64,000 nucleotides of DNA from Bacteroidales bacterium. GTDB lineage: Bacteria > Bacteroidota > Bacteroidia > Bacteroidales > FEN-979. Of this stretch, positions 16,715-25,273 are shown one piece after another (within the stretch, counting starts at the first letter, position 1; the number at the start of each line of letters is the position of its first letter). The notes below the pieces were generated by a model, which was not told the origin of the DNA, did no database searches, and saw only the letters and a list, made by a program, of their open reading frames with translations. The stretch is taken from NCBI GenBank assembly GCA_023229525.1, contig JALNZC010000010.1, forward strand, positions 30,914 to 94,913, in the 5' to 3' direction. Made by a program: the position numbers and the translations under genes.

Positions 16715-17263
16715 GAATACTTGAACAATAGAACAGTAGAACAATAGAACATCAGAACAGTAGAACAGTAGAACAGTAGAAGGAAATTAGAAAGATATCA
16801 AATCTGGAGGATGTCAAAGTAAGAGATTCATATGAACAGAAATGAAAATATCAGGGACCTTGAAGAAAGATTGATTGAGTTTGCTGTTTTAATCATGAAT
16901 CTTTCAGAAAAGCTGCCAAAGTCCCAAATTGGAAAATACATTTCTGAACAATTGATTCGGTCAGGAACCTCTCCTGCTTTGAACTATGGCGAAGCAAAAG
17001 GAGCAGAATCATCAAATGATTTTATTCATAAAATGAAGGTCTGTCTTAAAGAACTGAGGGAAACCTTTATTTCATTGAAAATTATCAAGGCTAAACCGTT
17101 AATTCCGACAGATGACTCGTTGATCCGATGTTTAAATGAATGCAATGAATTGATTTCAATTTTTGTAAAAAGTATCCGTACAGCAGAAACAAACCGTAAA
17201 AACAAATAAAAAATTCACATTTCAAATGTTCTGATGTTCTATTGTTCCATTGTTCAAGTATTC
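16715..17263. repeat. Inverted octad arms enclosing a second four-helix-bundle gene (nuoJ-nuoK)
   Basis: The left arm 16715-16758 (GAATACTTGAACAATAGAAC and onward) and the right arm 17228-17263 are reverse complements at 35 of 36 positions by eye. The one indel is an extra AGAACAGT octad in the left arm. More AGAACAGT octads follow at 16759-16781. The only gene between the arms is 16832-17209. After the right arm, a TTCAAAA/TTCATTG heptad series runs to the nuoK start. Confidence 0.88.
16832..17209 (+). CDS. Four-helix-bundle protein (23S rRNA intervening-sequence protein family), second copy
   Basis: A 125-residue, helical protein. Family landmarks are YISEQLIRSGTSPALNYGEA (about 36-55) and DFIHKMKVCLKELRETF (about 62-78). 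It is only distantly similar to the copy at 13914-14288 (shared QLIRS.TS...N..EA pattern), so it is not a recent duplicate. It lies between nuoJ and nuoK inside an inverted octad repeat. A GGAGG at about 16806 is too far upstream to be a normal ribosome site. Function is unknown. Confidence 0.88.
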   Translation: MNRNENIRDLEERLIEFAVLIMNLSEKLPKSQIGKYISEQLIRSGTSPALNYGEAKGAESSNDFIHKMKVCLKELRETFISLKIIKAKPLIPTDDSLIRCLNECNELISIFVKSIRTAETNRKNK

Positions 17264-17305
17264 AAAATTCAAAATTCAAAATTCATTGTTCAATATTCGA
17301 TATTC

Positions 17306-17626
17306 ATGATGAACACCCTTAATTCCATCCCCATTCACTACTACCTCATCTTTTGCTCGCTCATATTCTGCATCGGGGTTTTCGGGGTTCTTATCAAACG
17401 TAACGCCCTGGTGATCCTTATGTCGATTGAACTGATGATCAATTCCATCAATCTTTTGCTGGCGGCTTTTTCGGCTTACACCAACGATCCCGCAGGACAA
17501 ATTTTCGTGTTTTTCATCATGGTGGTTGCAGCAGCCGAAGTGGCGATCGGACTGGCTATTGTTGTACTGATTTTCCGGACAACGCATTCTATTGATATTA
17601 ACGTGCTTAATAAGCTTAAATGGTAA
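17306..17626 (+). CDS. nuoK: NADH-quinone oxidoreductase subunit K
   Basis: A 106-residue membrane subunit (105 if the second of two adjacent ATGs is used) with three transmembrane helices. The conserved SIELMINSINLLLAAFS (about 40-56) contains the key membrane glutamate of the proton channel, and VVAAAEVAIGLAIVV holds the second. The frame is open further upstream through the repeats, but the ATG pair gives the normal family length. It ends one base before the nuoL start. Confidence 0.95.
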   Translation: MMNTLNSIPIHYYLIFCSLIFCIGVFGVLIKRNALVILMSIELMINSINLLLAAFSAYTNDPAGQIFVFFIMVVAAAEVAIGLAIVVLIFRTTHSIDINVLNKLKW

Positions 17627-17627
17627 T

Positions 17628-19571
17628 ATGACGCTGATCGTAGTCCTCATACTGCTTTTTCCACTTCTCGGATTTCTTGTCCTTGGGTTGGGTTTTCGTA
17701 ATATTCCGGCAAAAGTGACCTCCATCCTCGGTCCCGGAACCATTCTGATCTCATTTATTTTATCCATCCTGACTTTTTTCAATTTCACCATTTCACCATC
17801 TCACCATTTCACCATCTCACTATTTCACCACCTCACCACCTCACCAGTTCACGAGCTTTTTTCCTGGATCTCCGTCGGCGACCTTCAAATCCCTTTCGGG
17901 CTCCTCATCGACCCACTTTCCATTCTCATGCTTCTTATCGTCACTGGTGTCGGCTTTATCATTCATGTCTATTCCATCGGGTATATGAAAAACGATCCCG
18001 GCTACAACCGTTTTTTCGCATATATGAACCTCTTTGTTTTTTCGATGCTGTTGCTGGTCATGGGGTCAAACTATCCGGTCATGTTTATCGGTTGGGAAGG
18101 CGTTGGGTTGTGTTCTTATCTGCTGATCGGATTCTGGTTTAAAAACCATGAGTACAACAATGCCGCCAAAAAGGCCTTCATCATGAACCGGATCGGCGAC
18201 CTTGGATTTCTGCTCGGGATGTTTCTTCTCTTCACCACCTTTCACAGCTTGAACTTCCAGGAGATCTTTGCTGGGGCTAAAAGCATGGAACCGGGAAATG
18301 TTACGCTAATGGCCATCACCCTGCTGCTCTTCGTTGGGGCTGTTGGCAAAAGCGCACAGATTCCGCTCTACACATGGCTCCCCGATGCCATGGCTGGTCC
18401 CACCCCTGTTTCAGCCCTGATCCATGCAGCTACCATGGTCACTGCCGGGGTTTATATGGTTGCCCGGTCGAATATCCTCTATGCCTTATCTCCGACTACC
18501 ATGGCCATAATGGGGATCACAGGACTGGCCACCACGCTCTTTGCCGCGTCCATTGCCATTTTTCAGAACGACATTAAAAAAATCCTGGCCTATTCAACCA
18601 TCAGTCAACTGGGGTATATGTTTCTCGCATTAAGTGTGGGCGCCTTCACCGGTGCGATGTTTCATCTGACCACACATGCTTTCTTCAAAGCCCTTTTGTT
18701 CCTGGCAGCCGGAAGCATGATCCACGCTCTTGGTGGTGAACAGGATATCCGGAAAATGGGAGGATTAAGCAAAAAACTTCCGATATCCCGTTTGACTTTC
18801 CTTGCAGGAGTCCTTGCCATTGCCGGGATTCCGCCACTATCGGGTTTCTTTTCCAAAGATGAGATCCTGCTCAAATCCTTTGAATTCGGACATTTCATCT
18901 GGTTTATTGCGGTTATCGGTTCACTGATGACTGCTTTTTATATGTTCCGTTTGTTCTACCTTACTTTTTCTAAAGATTTCCGCGGAACGGAAGATCAAAA
19001 ACATCACCTCCACGAATCACCGGCTGTGATGACAATCCCGTTAATAACATTGGCCGTCCTGTCGATACTGGGAGGACTTCTCAATATCCCGGCCATCTTT
19101 GGCGGAAACAGCTCGCTGGAAGCCTTCCTTTCTCCGGTTTTCACCGATGCCGGTGCCATTCTGGAACATCAAACCCCGCTTACTCCCAGTACCGGATGGA
19201 TATTGATGGGAATTACTCTGGCTGGCGTTCTCGTTATGATCCTTTGGGCATATCAACGTTATGTGAAACAAGATAAAGGCCTTTTGCCTGATGAAGCCAG
19301 TCGTTCCGTAATCATTACCCTCATTTCGAAAAAATACTTCGTGGATGAAATTTATAATTTGATTGTCGTAAAACCGGTCCTTTGGATTTCGCAATTCCTC
19401 CATCGGTTCGTGGAACTCCGTTTCATCGATCGTATGGTGGACGGAGTGGGACAGATCGTGGTCCGGACCGGCAATACCTTGCGTTTTATTCAGACCGGCA
19501 ATGTGGGGTTTTACATGTTCATTATGGTCCTCGGGATAATCCTGATCTTGTTTTTTAACATACTTATCTGA
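17628..19571 (+). CDS. nuoL: NADH-quinone oxidoreductase subunit L with an in-frame repeat insert
   Basis: A 647-residue antiporter-like proton-pumping subunit. Conserved parts are FGLLIDPLSILMLL, GWEGVGLCSYLLIGFWF, and the channel segment TWLPDAMAGPTPVSALIHAA at about 248-267, with HxxTHAFFKALLFL (about 347-360). The C-terminal lateral helix region (about 560-647) is present. Residues ~52-76, between the first two helices, read as an eight-residue period (FTISPSHH, FTISLFHH, LTTSPVHE). They are encoded by an octad DNA array rather than normal family sequence. The insert stays in frame and sits in a predicted loop, so the protein may still work. Confidence 0.94.
   Translation: MTLIVVLILLFPLLGFLVLGLGFRNIPAKVTSILGPGTILISFILSILTFFNFTISPSHHFTISLFHHLTTSPVHELFSWISVGDLQIPFGLLIDPLSILMLLIVTGVGFIIHVYSIGYMKNDPGYNRFFAYMNLFVFSMLLLVMGSNYPVMFIGWEGVGLCSYLLIGFWFKNHEYNNAAKKAFIMNRIGDLGFLLGMFLLFTTFHSLNFQEIFAGAKSMEPGNVTLMAITLLLFVGAVGKSAQIPLYTWLPDAMAGPTPVSALIHAATMVTAGVYMVARSNILYALSPTTMAIMGITGLATTLFAASIAIFQNDIKKILAYSTISQLGYMFLALSVGAFTGAMFHLTTHAFFKALLFLAAGSMIHALGGEQDIRKMGGLSKKLPISRLTFLAGVLAIAGIPPLSGFFSKDEILLKSFEFGHFIWFIAVIGSLMTAFYMFRLFYLTFSKDFRGTEDQKHHLHESPAVMTIPLITLAVLSILGGLLNIPAIFGGNSSLEAFLSPVFTDAGAILEHQTPLTPSTGWILMGITLAGVLVMILWAYQRYVKQDKGLLPDEASRSVIITLISKKYFVDEIYNLIVVKPVLWISQFLHRFVELRFIDRMVDGVGQIVVRTGNTLRFIQTGNVGFYMFIMVLGIILILFFNILI
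17783..17855. repeat. Octad array (TCACCATT type) inside nuoL
   Basis: About nine units with an 8-bp period: TCACCATT, TCACCATC, TCACTATT, TCACCACC and so on. Three units make 24 bp, or eight codons, so the frame is kept. The same octad occurs inside the transglutaminase-like gene at 32403-32491. Confidence 0.88.
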
Positions 19572-19574
19572 CCG

Positions 19575-21023
19575 ATGCTGACGATACTTCTACTATTGCT
19601 TCCACTCGTCCTTTCACTGATCATCCTTTTATTCAAGGATGAACGGTCAATCCGGACAGTTGCCCTCACCGGCGCCCTGGTTGAATTCGGCATTGGGATC
19701 GCAGCCTTTATCCAGTACAAGACTTCCTGTCATTGCAATCTGCTTTTCTCGGCCGACTGGCTTTCAACCCTGGGTGTGAGTCTGAAATTCGGGATGGACG
19801 GCATCAGTTTATTGCTGGTTGCCATGACCACCTTTTTACTCCCGGTGATCATCCTGGCCTCTTTCAACCATTCATACACCAGGCCTGCCGCTTTTTACAG
19901 CCTGGTACTGTTCTTGGAAATGGCGCTGGTAGGCGTTTTTACCGCTTTCGACGGGTTGATGTTTTATATCTTTTGGGAACTGGCGTTGATCCCGGCCTGG
20001 TTCATCTGTGCGGTATGGGGCGGCGACGACAGGATCCGGATCACCTTTAAATTCTTCATATACACCTTTGCGGGAAGTTTGCTGATGCTGGTCGCCTTGA
20101 TATATCTTTATTTCAGAACACCACTGCCCCATTCGTTCGATTTTCAATGGCTTTATGCTGTAAAATTATCGCCGGTTGAACAAATATGGATCTTCCTGGC
20201 TTTTTTTGTCGCCTTTGCCATCAAGATCCCGGTCTTCCCATTCCATACCTGGCAACCAGATACATATACTACATCACCGGCCACGGGCAGCATGTTACTG
20301 GCCGGGATCATGCTCAAAATGGGGATTTACGGGATGATCCGCTGGATGATCCCGATCTGTCACCAGACGCTGCAACAATGGGGAAGTATTGCGGTCATCC
20401 TTGCCATTACCGGGATTGTGTATGCCTCGCTGATTGCCCTCCGGCAGGACGACCTGAAGCGGTTGGTGGCCTGGTCCTCTATTGCCCATATGGGGCTGAT
20501 CACCGCCGGGGTTTTAATCCTTTCTCAGAAAGCCACGACTGGGGCCGTCATCCAAATGGTATCGCACGGGATCAACATCGTAGGGCTTTTTATCGTGATC
20601 GATTTTATTGAGCATCGGACGAAAACCCGCAGTATCGCCGAGCTGGGCGGGATCGCTACCAGAGCGCCGCGGCTGGCTATATTTTTCATGATCATCCTCC
20701 TGGCAAGCATCGCACTGCCGCTCACCAACGGTTTCGTCGGCGAATTCCTGCTGTTGCTGGGGCTGTTTGAGAACAACACGGTTTTTGCCGCCATTGCCGG
20801 ATTGACCATGATTTTCGGCGCCGTTTACATGCTATGGATGTACCAACGCACCATGCTGGGAAAAACCAATGAACTTACCGGAGCGATCCCGGATTTAACC
20901 CGGACTGAAATGGCAACCCTTATTCCGCTGGTCGTTCTGATCTTCTGGATCGGACTCTATCCGTCGTTCTTCCTGGATATCGTTTTGCCGGATGTCCAGC
21001 AGATATTAAGGTTCATGAGGTAA
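19575..21023 (+). CDS. nuoM: NADH-quinone oxidoreductase subunit M
   Basis: A 482-residue antiporter-like membrane subunit with about 14 transmembrane helices. Family marks are FGMDGISLLLVAMTTFLLP (about 73-91), FYIFWELALIPAWF (about 131-144) and FPFHTWQPDTYTTSPATGSM (about 223-242). KRLVAWSSIAHMGL lies near 300. It is followed by a lone left repeat arm and then by non-complex-I genes, so transcription continuity to nuoN is uncertain. Confidence 0.95.
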   Translation: MLTILLLLLPLVLSLIILLFKDERSIRTVALTGALVEFGIGIAAFIQYKTSCHCNLLFSADWLSTLGVSLKFGMDGISLLLVAMTTFLLPVIILASFNHSYTRPAAFYSLVLFLEMALVGVFTAFDGLMFYIFWELALIPAWFICAVWGGDDRIRITFKFFIYTFAGSLLMLVALIYLYFRTPLPHSFDFQWLYAVKLSPVEQIWIFLAFFVAFAIKIPVFPFHTWQPDTYTTSPATGSMLLAGIMLKMGIYGMIRWMIPICHQTLQQWGSIAVILAITGIVYASLIALRQDDLKRLVAWSSIAHMGLITAGVLILSQKATTGAVIQMVSHGINIVGLFIVIDFIEHRTKTRSIAELGGIATRAPRLAIFFMIILLASIALPLTNGFVGEFLLLLGLFENNTVFAAIAGLTMIFGAVYMLWMYQRTMLGKTNELTGAIPDLTRTEMATLIPLVVLIFWIGLYPSFFLDIVLPDVQQILRFMR

Positions 21024-21027
21024 TATA

Positions 21028-21080
21028 GAAGCTTAAAACTCAAAGCTCAAAACTCAAAACTTAAATCAAAATTCAAAACT
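21028..21080. repeat. Left heptad arm after nuoM
   Basis: It carries CTTAAAA, CTCAAAG, CTCAAAA, CTCAAAA, CTTAAAT, CAAAATTC words like the left arms in other nuo gaps. Its natural partner would be the TTTTGAC array at 27968-28000 before nuoN, 6.9 kb away, with all inserted genes in between. Confidence 0.75.
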
Positions 21081-21164
21081 TTTGTAAAAAGGGTTTTTAT
21101 GAATAATGGAATATTCGCAATACAACTGCGAATAAATTCTTTTCTCAAATGAACGACGCCATTA

Positions 21165-21178
21165 CCAGTTCTGACTGG
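21165..21178. promoter_or_regulatory. Small inverted repeat, possible operator of the MNT-HEPN pair
   Basis: CCAGT-TCTG-ACTGG lies 10 bp upstream of the candidate -7 box at 21188, where the -33 region would be. Autoregulation is inference. Confidence 0.3.
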
Positions 21179-21187
21179 AATTTTTCC

Positions 21188-21195
21188 TATATTTG
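21188..21195 (+). promoter_or_regulatory. Candidate -7 box (TATATTTG) for the MNT-HEPN operon
   Basis: An exact match to TAnnTTTG, 21 bp upstream of the MNT start codon. The -33 element is not clear. Confidence 0.45.
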
Positions 21196-21215
21196 AATTT
21201 GATTATCGATGATCA

Positions 21216-21536
21216 ATGATATCGAAGGAACAAATAGAAGTGGTGGTTCAGAAAATTGTTGAATTTTATCAGCCGGAACAGGTTATCCTTTTTGGTTCCT
21301 ATGCTACCGGAACTGCCCATGAAGGGAGTGACCTGGATTTTCTGCTTGTAAAAGAAACAAATGAATCTCCGGTTAACCGATCCGCTTTGGTAAGAAGAAA
21401 ATTAAGAAACCTGTTAATTCCAATGGATATTTTGGTGTTTACCCCGGAGGAGATTGCAAAGGATAAATTCAGAAAAAACACATTTATCCACGAAATTTTT
21501 AAAAACGGAAAATCTTTATATGAATATAAACGATGA
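21216..21536 (+). CDS. MNT-type nucleotidyltransferase (putative antitoxin)
   Basis: A 106-residue minimal nucleotidyltransferase with the motif LFGSYATG...SDLDFLLV at about 26-48 and a third acidic residue in IPMDILVF (about 70). MntA-like antitoxins silence HEPN ribonuclease toxins by nucleotidylation. The stop overlaps the HEPN start by 17 bp, which indicates coupled translation. It lies at the left edge of the 7 kb block between nuoM and nuoN. Confidence 0.85.
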   Translation: MISKEQIEVVVQKIVEFYQPEQVILFGSYATGTAHEGSDLDFLLVKETNESPVNRSALVRRKLRNLLIPMDILVFTPEEIAKDKFRKNTFIHEIFKNGKSLYEYKR

Positions 21537-21918
21537 CATTGTCCGTTTGTGGATGATGAAAGCTAAACATGATCTTGATACTGCCCATCTTGTTTCAATC
21601 AGTTTACCAGAATATGACGATACCATTGCGTTCCACTGTCAACAGGTAATTGAGAAAACACTTAAAGCATATTTGGTTTTCCTTGATATAGACTTTAAAC
21701 CCGTTCATGACCTGGGATATTTGATTACATTGATTGGAACTAAAGACCCGTCAATTGACGAATTTTACGACGCAGTTGATGAAATCTCCAGGTTTGCGGT
21801 TCAGATACGTTATCCCGACACAATCATTCATTTAACCCAAAAAGAAATATCAGCAGCCCTTGATCTTGCTGATCAGATTTTTATATTTGTCGGTGATAAA
21901 GTGAAATTAATAATGTAA
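21520..21918 (+). CDS. HEPN domain protein (putative RNase toxin)
   Basis: A 132-residue helical protein. WMMKAKHDLDTAHL at the N-terminus and FHCQQVIEKTLKAYLVFLDI (about 39-58) are typical of HEPN partners of MNT proteins. A likely RX4-6H active motif is RYPDTIIH (about 98-105), with six residues between Arg and His. The Tyr two residues after the His, modified in the well-studied HepT toxin, is not present (HLT), so control may differ. I use the ATG at 21520, which overlaps the MNT gene. Confidence 0.82.
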   Translation: MNINDDIVRLWMMKAKHDLDTAHLVSISLPEYDDTIAFHCQQVIEKTLKAYLVFLDIDFKPVHDLGYLITLIGTKDPSIDEFYDAVDEISRFAVQIRYPDTIIHLTQKEISAALDLADQIFIFVGDKVKLIM

Positions 21919-21953
21919 TTAAATATCTTTATTATATTTCCTTCGATTGCGAT

Positions 21954-23396
21954 TCATTGTTTTATCCATTTTCCCGAATCCAGGATCTTCCCGTTTTTAG
22001 TAAATCTATAAAAGTACAACCCTTCTGGAATCCTGGTTACATCGACGGTGGTGAATGAAGCATTGATTTCATTCGTCAAAATACATTTTCCTTGTACATC
22101 AAAAAGTGTGAGTGTGAGTCCTTTCAATGATGTGCGAACATACAACTTATCGCTGCCCGGGTTTGGGAAAAGGATCACATCTTTAACTTTTTGTGAAGGG
22201 GTTCCGTCAGCTGAAACTAAAACGCCATCCTTGTTTACCTTTACAACATAGATGTCGCGTTTCAAAACCTCGGGGTTGTTGTTATAAAACGTACCGAACA
22301 TCAGGCATCCTTCATCACGTGTTGCAGTTATGCCATACAGGGTGTAATTGGCATCTCCTCCATAGAATTTTTCCCACTGGATGTTCAGGGTTGTATCAAG
22401 CCGGGTGAGATAATACCAGCTATCAACCATTGAAAATTCCTCCATACCAAAATTATAGGTACCACCTATGTAGGTCGTATTAAGGTCAACGAAATCAAGA
22501 TTTTTTCGTAATCCCGGGAAATAATAAGTAGTATCGCTCTCACCCAAAAATTGCACGTGGATCACAGCATAGTTTGTATCCAATACCTGAACTCCAATCT
22601 TTCTTTTCCCGGTCGACATGTTAATTTTTTCCCCCGTCTGGAAAAATGTTTTTGGGCTTATCCACCCTAAGTCAGTAAAATTGAGGATATCATTGGGCAC
22701 AGGATTTCGGGTTTGAATTTCAAACAAGGTATCCAGATCCAGGATATCTCCCCCTGCGCCAAAGCCGCAGACAACGTAAATATAACCCTGATGCCCCGGT
22801 TTTTCCAATAAATCAAATTCCCCAAATGCATGATGACTGGTAAAAACTTTGAAGCGAAGACTGTCGCCATTTTCAGATAATTTGTATATAAAAGCATTAT
22901 GATGATGAAGTGAATCGGTTACTAATCCGAAGCAAAGGATATTCCCTCCGCAATCACGTTTTATGCGAGCATTGTTGTAGTTGAATTTACCCAATTGAAT
23001 CACGCGGCTTTGGATTTCATTAAAGAGGGAATCCATCTTCCAAAACCATAATTTGACAGTGTCTCCATCATCAATGTATCCGGTAAGTAAAAATAAATTT
23101 GGATCAAGTTGTAGCAATTGGTCAAAGCCACACCTCTTCCCTTGATAGTCAAATATTTTAGTATCAATCAACGTTCCGTAGGGATCCAATTTTAAAAGCT
23201 GAACCTTACTTGGTCCTTGTCCGTCCATTTTAACACTGTTAAGTATAAATTGGCCAGAGGTGGTTTCAACCACACACTGTGCAATATTATCCATACTATC
23301 ATTTAACCTGTACTCAAAGGTGTTTTGGGAAAATGAAGCATGATATAAAAGAACGAATGCAATAGTTAAGATCAGGTGAAACGGGTTTGATTTCAT
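21954..23396 (-). CDS. T9SS-exported repeat protein, paralog A
   Basis: A 480-residue protein with a signal peptide ending SFSQN (about residue 25). The body consists of beta-rich segments with the pattern LxKLDPxGTLxDTK and YGGDANYTLYGI, resembling secreted WD40- or PQQ-like propellers of Bacteroidota. It ends in a T9SS type A domain beginning LFPNPGSDKLYV at about 405. It is paralogous along its full length to 25274-26716. The function of the body is not known. It runs against the nuo operon in which it is embedded. Confidence 0.82.
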   Translation of the reverse strand: MKSNPFHLILTIAFVLLYHASFSQNTFEYRLNDSMDNIAQCVVETTSGQFILNSVKMDGQGPSKVQLLKLDPYGTLIDTKIFDYQGKRCGFDQLLQLDPNLFLLTGYIDDGDTVKLWFWKMDSLFNEIQSRVIQLGKFNYNNARIKRDCGGNILCFGLVTDSLHHHNAFIYKLSENGDSLRFKVFTSHHAFGEFDLLEKPGHQGYIYVVCGFGAGGDILDLDTLFEIQTRNPVPNDILNFTDLGWISPKTFFQTGEKINMSTGKRKIGVQVLDTNYAVIHVQFLGESDTTYYFPGLRKNLDFVDLNTTYIGGTYNFGMEEFSMVDSWYYLTRLDTTLNIQWEKFYGGDANYTLYGITATRDEGCLMFGTFYNNNPEVLKRDIYVVKVNKDGVLVSADGTPSQKVKDVILFPNPGSDKLYVRTSLKGLTLTLFDVQGKCILTNEINASFTTVDVTRIPEGLYFYRFTKNGKILDSGKWIKQ

Positions 23397-23426
23397 AAAA
23401 TAACCTTTAAAATAATCATTTAATCA

Positions 23427-23545
23427 CCTCATCCCCAGACCCATTCTCCTTAAGGAGAAGGGGTACAGGGGTTGAGGTCCTCAGGGTAAATTCCCCGTCC
23501 CTTGGGGCGGAATTCGGGTCCAGGGCTTGCCTGGGGTTCATACCA
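23427..23545. repeat. Cluster of palindromic repeats
   Basis: A first palindrome (23427-23477: CCTCATCCCC...TTCTCCTT/AAGGAGAA...GGTTGAGG) belongs to the CTCCTTGAGGAG family. It is followed by TTCCCCGTCCC/TTGGGGCGGAA (about 23491-23513) and CCAGGGCTTGCCTGG (about 23520-23534). The three palindromes fill the gap between two T9SS genes. Confidence 0.75.
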
Positions 23546-23625
23546 ATTGATTTTTATTTCACATGCGATCTGAATCGGTACCTGTAATTTTGGATTCCTT
23601 TGAAAAAGAACATCAGTCCCCAAAA

Positions 23626-25185
23626 TCATTTTGTAATAAAAGTCCCGCTATTCACAGTCTGACCGTTAAACACCAACCGCACCGCGTACATCCCCTGTGG
23701 CCATTTGGATACATCGATCTCCAGTTCCTTTTCCGCAAAGGGAATTACCTTTGAAAACATCTTTTTTCCGGACAGGTCATAAATTTCGAGGGTCGTCGAT
23801 TTCCATTGATAATAAACGGTACCTGACGCCGGCCCTCCAGTCATGGTGTTCTTCAGCAGGTATGCGGGAAGTGATACCGTTATTTTATCACCGGCTGGAT
23901 TGGGAAAGATTTTGAGTTGCTGTGACCGGGGGTTTTCAAACGGTTCTTCAACATTTACGATCAAACCGCAATCCAGATCGATGGTATCGGAAACAATAGC
24001 GTACGGACAAAGGCTGTCATAAACAAAGGGATGATTGTAAAGCGTATCATACTCCAGATCGGAATTGACCTTAAAAGCCAAAATTTGGATCGATGAACTC
24101 TGGTCAATGGTAGCGATATTAATAAATTTGTCATCAAAGGTCTTTGTGTTGTCAAAATAATTACTGACAAAGTCAGGGAAATCGGCCGTGGCTTTAATAT
24201 TTGCAAGGGTATCGGTCTTATACATAATAATATGAGTTGTAGGTCCGACCGACCACCCGGCAAGGATGATCAAGGTGGTATCATTCAAAAAATTAGCGGA
24301 GACAGCCCCACCGGTGATATTTCCGATATCATGGTAGCAAGAAGGAAAACCACTGTGAAAAACCTTTATTAATGCCGGAATATCAGTCAGGTAATCGGGG
24401 CCGACAGAGTAGTAATCTCCATGGGGACTGATGGTGGTTTTCCCCAAGATACCAATATATCCTGTATCGACTCCGAAGGGGAGCTTCCACAATTCATTGC
24501 CAGCCGTATCCGTTTTAATATAATAAGGGCGCAAATAACCGCCGCCGGTATGTCCCGGTTCGGGATAATATCCATCGCCAGTTATAAGATACCCATCCTC
24601 ATCTACATTTAACTCATATGCATTTTCGTTGACCATCAGGCTATCCGGAGGGTAAAAATAGTGCCATACCAGTTCACCGTTGTGATCCATGCGATAAAGG
24701 CTCACCCTCCTTTGCTGGCTTGGGTCATTTAACAGGCCAAGCAGCAAATAGCCCCCGTCGAATGTTGGTTTTACCATCATACCCAGATCATCACCTACCA
24801 AAGGGGTATAAACGATCTTACACCATTCAACCTCCCCGCAACTGTTCAGTTTTAAAATAAACGGATCCTGCCGGTTGTTGATTTTTGTTGTAGTGCCGCC
24901 AATGATAAAACCATTATCCGGGGTTTGTTCAATGTTCTCTGCGAATATCAGATACTGATCATTGCCGATTCTCTTTTCCCAGAGCAGGTTTCCATTAATA
25001 TCGGTCTTTATGATACAACTGTATTTCCCATCAAGTCTTATACCGGTTATAAGATAACCTTTATCATAACATTCTATCACATTTTGTGACCAATATCCAT
25101 CTCCATAATATCTGATCCATTCCTGGGCATTTATTGTAATTACCTGGTTCAACAATAACAGGAAAAGGAATATTGTTTTCTTCAT
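23626..25185 (-). CDS. T9SS-exported delta-60-like repeat protein
   Basis: A 519-residue protein with a signal peptide ending TINAQ (residue 21). The body has repeats of the form GGYLLLG...L.RMDHNGELVW and DNGFIIGG...IK.NGN.LWEK, about 50-60 residues each, probably a beta-propeller. It ends in a T9SS type A tail from IFPNPAGDKITV at about 428. It lies between two paralogs of a different subfamily on the same strand. No enzymatic residues were recognised. Confidence 0.82.
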   Translation of the reverse strand: MKKTIFLFLLLLNQVITINAQEWIRYYGDGYWSQNVIECYDKGYLITGIRLDGKYSCIIKTDINGNLLWEKRIGNDQYLIFAENIEQTPDNGFIIGGTTTKINNRQDPFILKLNSCGEVEWCKIVYTPLVGDDLGMMVKPTFDGGYLLLGLLNDPSQQRRVSLYRMDHNGELVWHYFYPPDSLMVNENAYELNVDEDGYLITGDGYYPEPGHTGGGYLRPYYIKTDTAGNELWKLPFGVDTGYIGILGKTTISPHGDYYSVGPDYLTDIPALIKVFHSGFPSCYHDIGNITGGAVSANFLNDTTLIILAGWSVGPTTHIIMYKTDTLANIKATADFPDFVSNYFDNTKTFDDKFINIATIDQSSSIQILAFKVNSDLEYDTLYNHPFVYDSLCPYAIVSDTIDLDCGLIVNVEEPFENPRSQQLKIFPNPAGDKITVSLPAYLLKNTMTGGPASGTVYYQWKSTTLEIYDLSGKKMFSKVIPFAEKELEIDVSKWPQGMYAVRLVFNGQTVNSGTFITK

Positions 25186-25273
25186 ATAAACGGGATCTGG
25201 GATTCCTTTGAAATTGTACTATTATTAACAAAAGTAAGCATAGATTTAAGGAATGACGTTGAATTTTTGGGAT

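Noticed and set aside
13914..17209. Diversity-generating retroelement, because the four-helix-bundle proteins resemble Avd
   Set aside because: No reverse transcriptase and no template/variable repeat pair was found in the region.
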